From Nitrobacter sp. Nb-311A (GTDB taxonomy: Bacteria > Pseudomonadota > Alphaproteobacteria > Rhizobiales > Xanthobacteraceae), in contig NZ_CH672420.1 of the NCBI RefSeq assembly GCF_000152905.1, positions 1-64,000 of the forward strand: a stretch of DNA of 64,000 nt, read 5' to 3'. Shown here piece by piece: positions 63,035 through 64,000 of the stretch. The stretch's first letter is position 1, and each line of letters starts with the position of its first letter. Both the position numbers and the translations under genes were made by a program. The notes beneath the pieces were generated by a model. The model worked only from the letters and a program-made list of their open reading frames with translations. It had not been told where the DNA came from and made no database searches.

Positions 63035-64000
63035 TCACCGCATGCTCGTCGCACGAGCGTCTTCCGCGCCCACGCGCTGCAGGAATCCCTTGGCCAGCGC
63101 GTGATACACACCTTCCTGACAGATCAACCGGGAACTGCCGTGGGCGATCAGCGCCGCCGCCATCAACGGCACCACCATCGCGTGATTGTCGGTCATTTCC
63201 GTCACGATCACGAAAGCAGTGATCGGCGCCTGCACCACGCCCGCAAAATACGCCACCATGCCGAGCAATAAAATCGCACTCAGCGGAGTGCCAGGAAAGA
63301 TATGCGCCACGTTTGAGCCGATGCCGGCGCCGGCTGCCAGCGATGGCGAGAAGATGCCGCCGGGAATGCCGCTCACCGTGGAGAGCAGCGTCGCAAGCAG
63401 CTTCAATACCCCGAAGCTCTCGGGTAGCGGCGTTTCGCTTTCCAGTGCGTGTTTCACCTGCGCATAGCCGGTGCCGTAGATCATGTCGCCCGACAAGTAT
63501 CCGCATCCCGCAACGGCCAGCCCACATGCGAACGCAAACGGAAGCGGATGCTTCTTGATAAGCGCGCCGATCCGCCCCGGAAGCCCAAAGGCCATTAAAA
63601 TCACGAGCCGACTGAACAACCCGCCGGCAAGGCCGCCGACGACGCCGCAGATCGGCACCGCCATCCAGTCGATGCCATTGCCGAGCATGGTGGCGGTGTG
63701 GCCGAAGTATGCGTAATTCCCGACCAGCGCCAGCGAGGTCAGGCCGGCCGCGATCACCGCGCCGATGATCAGGCCGCTGGTGCGCACCTCGAAGGCGCGG
63801 CTCATCTCCTCGATGCCGAAGACGATTCCGGCAAGCGGCGTGTTGAAAGCCGCAGCGACGCCCGCGGCCGCCCCCGCAAGGATCAGTCCGGGCTGTCGGC
63901 GCGGCGACATCCGCCCGATCGCGAACATGATGGATGCGCCGACCTGCACCGTCGGCCCTTCACGTCCCACGGATGCGCCGCAGAGCAGGCCCAGCACCGT
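63035..64000 (-). CDS. clcA: CLC-family chloride channel/transporter (5' end beyond window)
   Basis: The C-terminal 322 or so residues of a CLC anion channel or chloride/proton antiporter; the N-terminus lies past the right edge. Selectivity motifs GREGP (in SVGREGPTVQVG) and GIPGGIFSPSLAAGAGIG are present, with NTPLAGIVFGIEEM between. About ten membrane helices remain. The helix-R Tyr region and C-terminus are short, with no CBS domains. Substrate (chloride or fluoride) cannot be settled; GREGP and GIPGGIFSP favour the chloride type. Confidence 0.92.
   Translation of the reverse strand, partial: TVLGLLCGASVGREGPTVQVGASIMFAIGRMSPRRQPGLILAGAAAGVAAAFNTPLAGIVFGIEEMSRAFEVRTSGLIIGAVIAAGLTSLALVGNYAYFGHTATMLGNGIDWMAVPICGVVGGLAGGLFSRLVILMAFGLPGRIGALIKKHPLPFAFACGLAVAGCGYLSGDMIYGTGYAQVKHALESETPLPESFGVLKLLATLLSTVSGIPGGIFSPSLAAGAGIGSNVAHIFPGTPLSAILLLGMVAYFAGVVQAPITAFVIVTEMTDNHAMVVPLMAAALIAHGSSRLICQEGVYHALAKGFLQRVGAEDARATSMR

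Overview
The window is GC-rich chromosomal DNA from an alphaproteobacterium, almost certainly family Nitrobacteraceae (Bradyrhizobium, Nitrobacter, Rhodopseudomonas, Afipia). The basis is gene content and order (aroQ-accB-accC; aat with DUF2155 and NDUFA12 genes; trmFO, squalene-synthase-like, Mth938, secF, secD, yajC; pcm and surE), an NDUFA12-type complex I accessory protein, a fused indolepyruvate:ferredoxin oxidoreductase, and an abundant bipartite intergenic repeat. I cannot fix genus or species by reading alone. The SulP transporter next to a beta-carbonic anhydrase would suit an autotroph such as Nitrobacter, but that is only suggestive.

Layout. 1-4921 is one end of an integrative element: a complete IS21-family insertion sequence has cut a small membrane-protein gene, followed by four tiny genes and a tyrosine recombinase in an overlapping chain that stops at the 3' end of tRNA-Leu(GAG). 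5050-14588 holds fliN-like and lipB genes, an iron-signalling fecI-fecR pair with a gutted TonB receptor, acylphosphatase, the alpha subunit of an acyl-CoA (propionyl-CoA type) carboxylase, a 1-Cys peroxiredoxin and glutathione-dependent formaldehyde dehydrogenase. 14653-18667 carries a CHASE2 adenylate cyclase and a TPR/beta-barrel (Slam-like) outer-membrane protein. After tRNA-Arg(TCG), 19049-24090 looks like an accessory stretch: small orphan ORFs, SulP transporter, a decayed SRAP (yedK-type) gene, carbonic anhydrase and a GrlR-like protein.

24093-43427 is largely core: a large PAS sensor kinase, indolepyruvate:ferredoxin oxidoreductase, H+-pyrophosphatase, aminotransferase, M48 peptidase with TPRs, a DsbA-like thiol protein, aroQ-accB-accC, and a three-gene phosphorelay (kinase, receiver, receiver-kinase) joined by ATGA overlaps. 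43595-50346 contains aat, DUF2155, a FecR protein ending in a TbpB-like barrel, NDUFA12, GNAT, DUF3597 and DUF2189 proteins. 50622-64000 is housekeeping: trmFO, an odd kinase fused to an adenylate-forming-enzyme C-terminal domain, the secF-secD-yajC export cluster, an ATPase, an NlpD/EnvC-like degenerate M23 protein, pcm, a lone receiver, surE and a CLC channel that runs off the right edge.

The most interesting signals are: (1) a dispersed two-part repeat with eight recognisable copies, a conserved imperfect palindrome, a conserved linker and a second hairpin whose shape is kept while its sequence varies; in two places it has overrun a gene's 3' end; (2) a possible alphaproteobacterial Slam-type surface-export pair (17282-18667 and 45538-47289); (3) the kinase/adenylate-forming C-domain fusion; (4) a TonB receptor reduced to its two ends while its sigma/anti-sigma pair remains intact; (5) the overlapping micro-gene chain next to the integrase.
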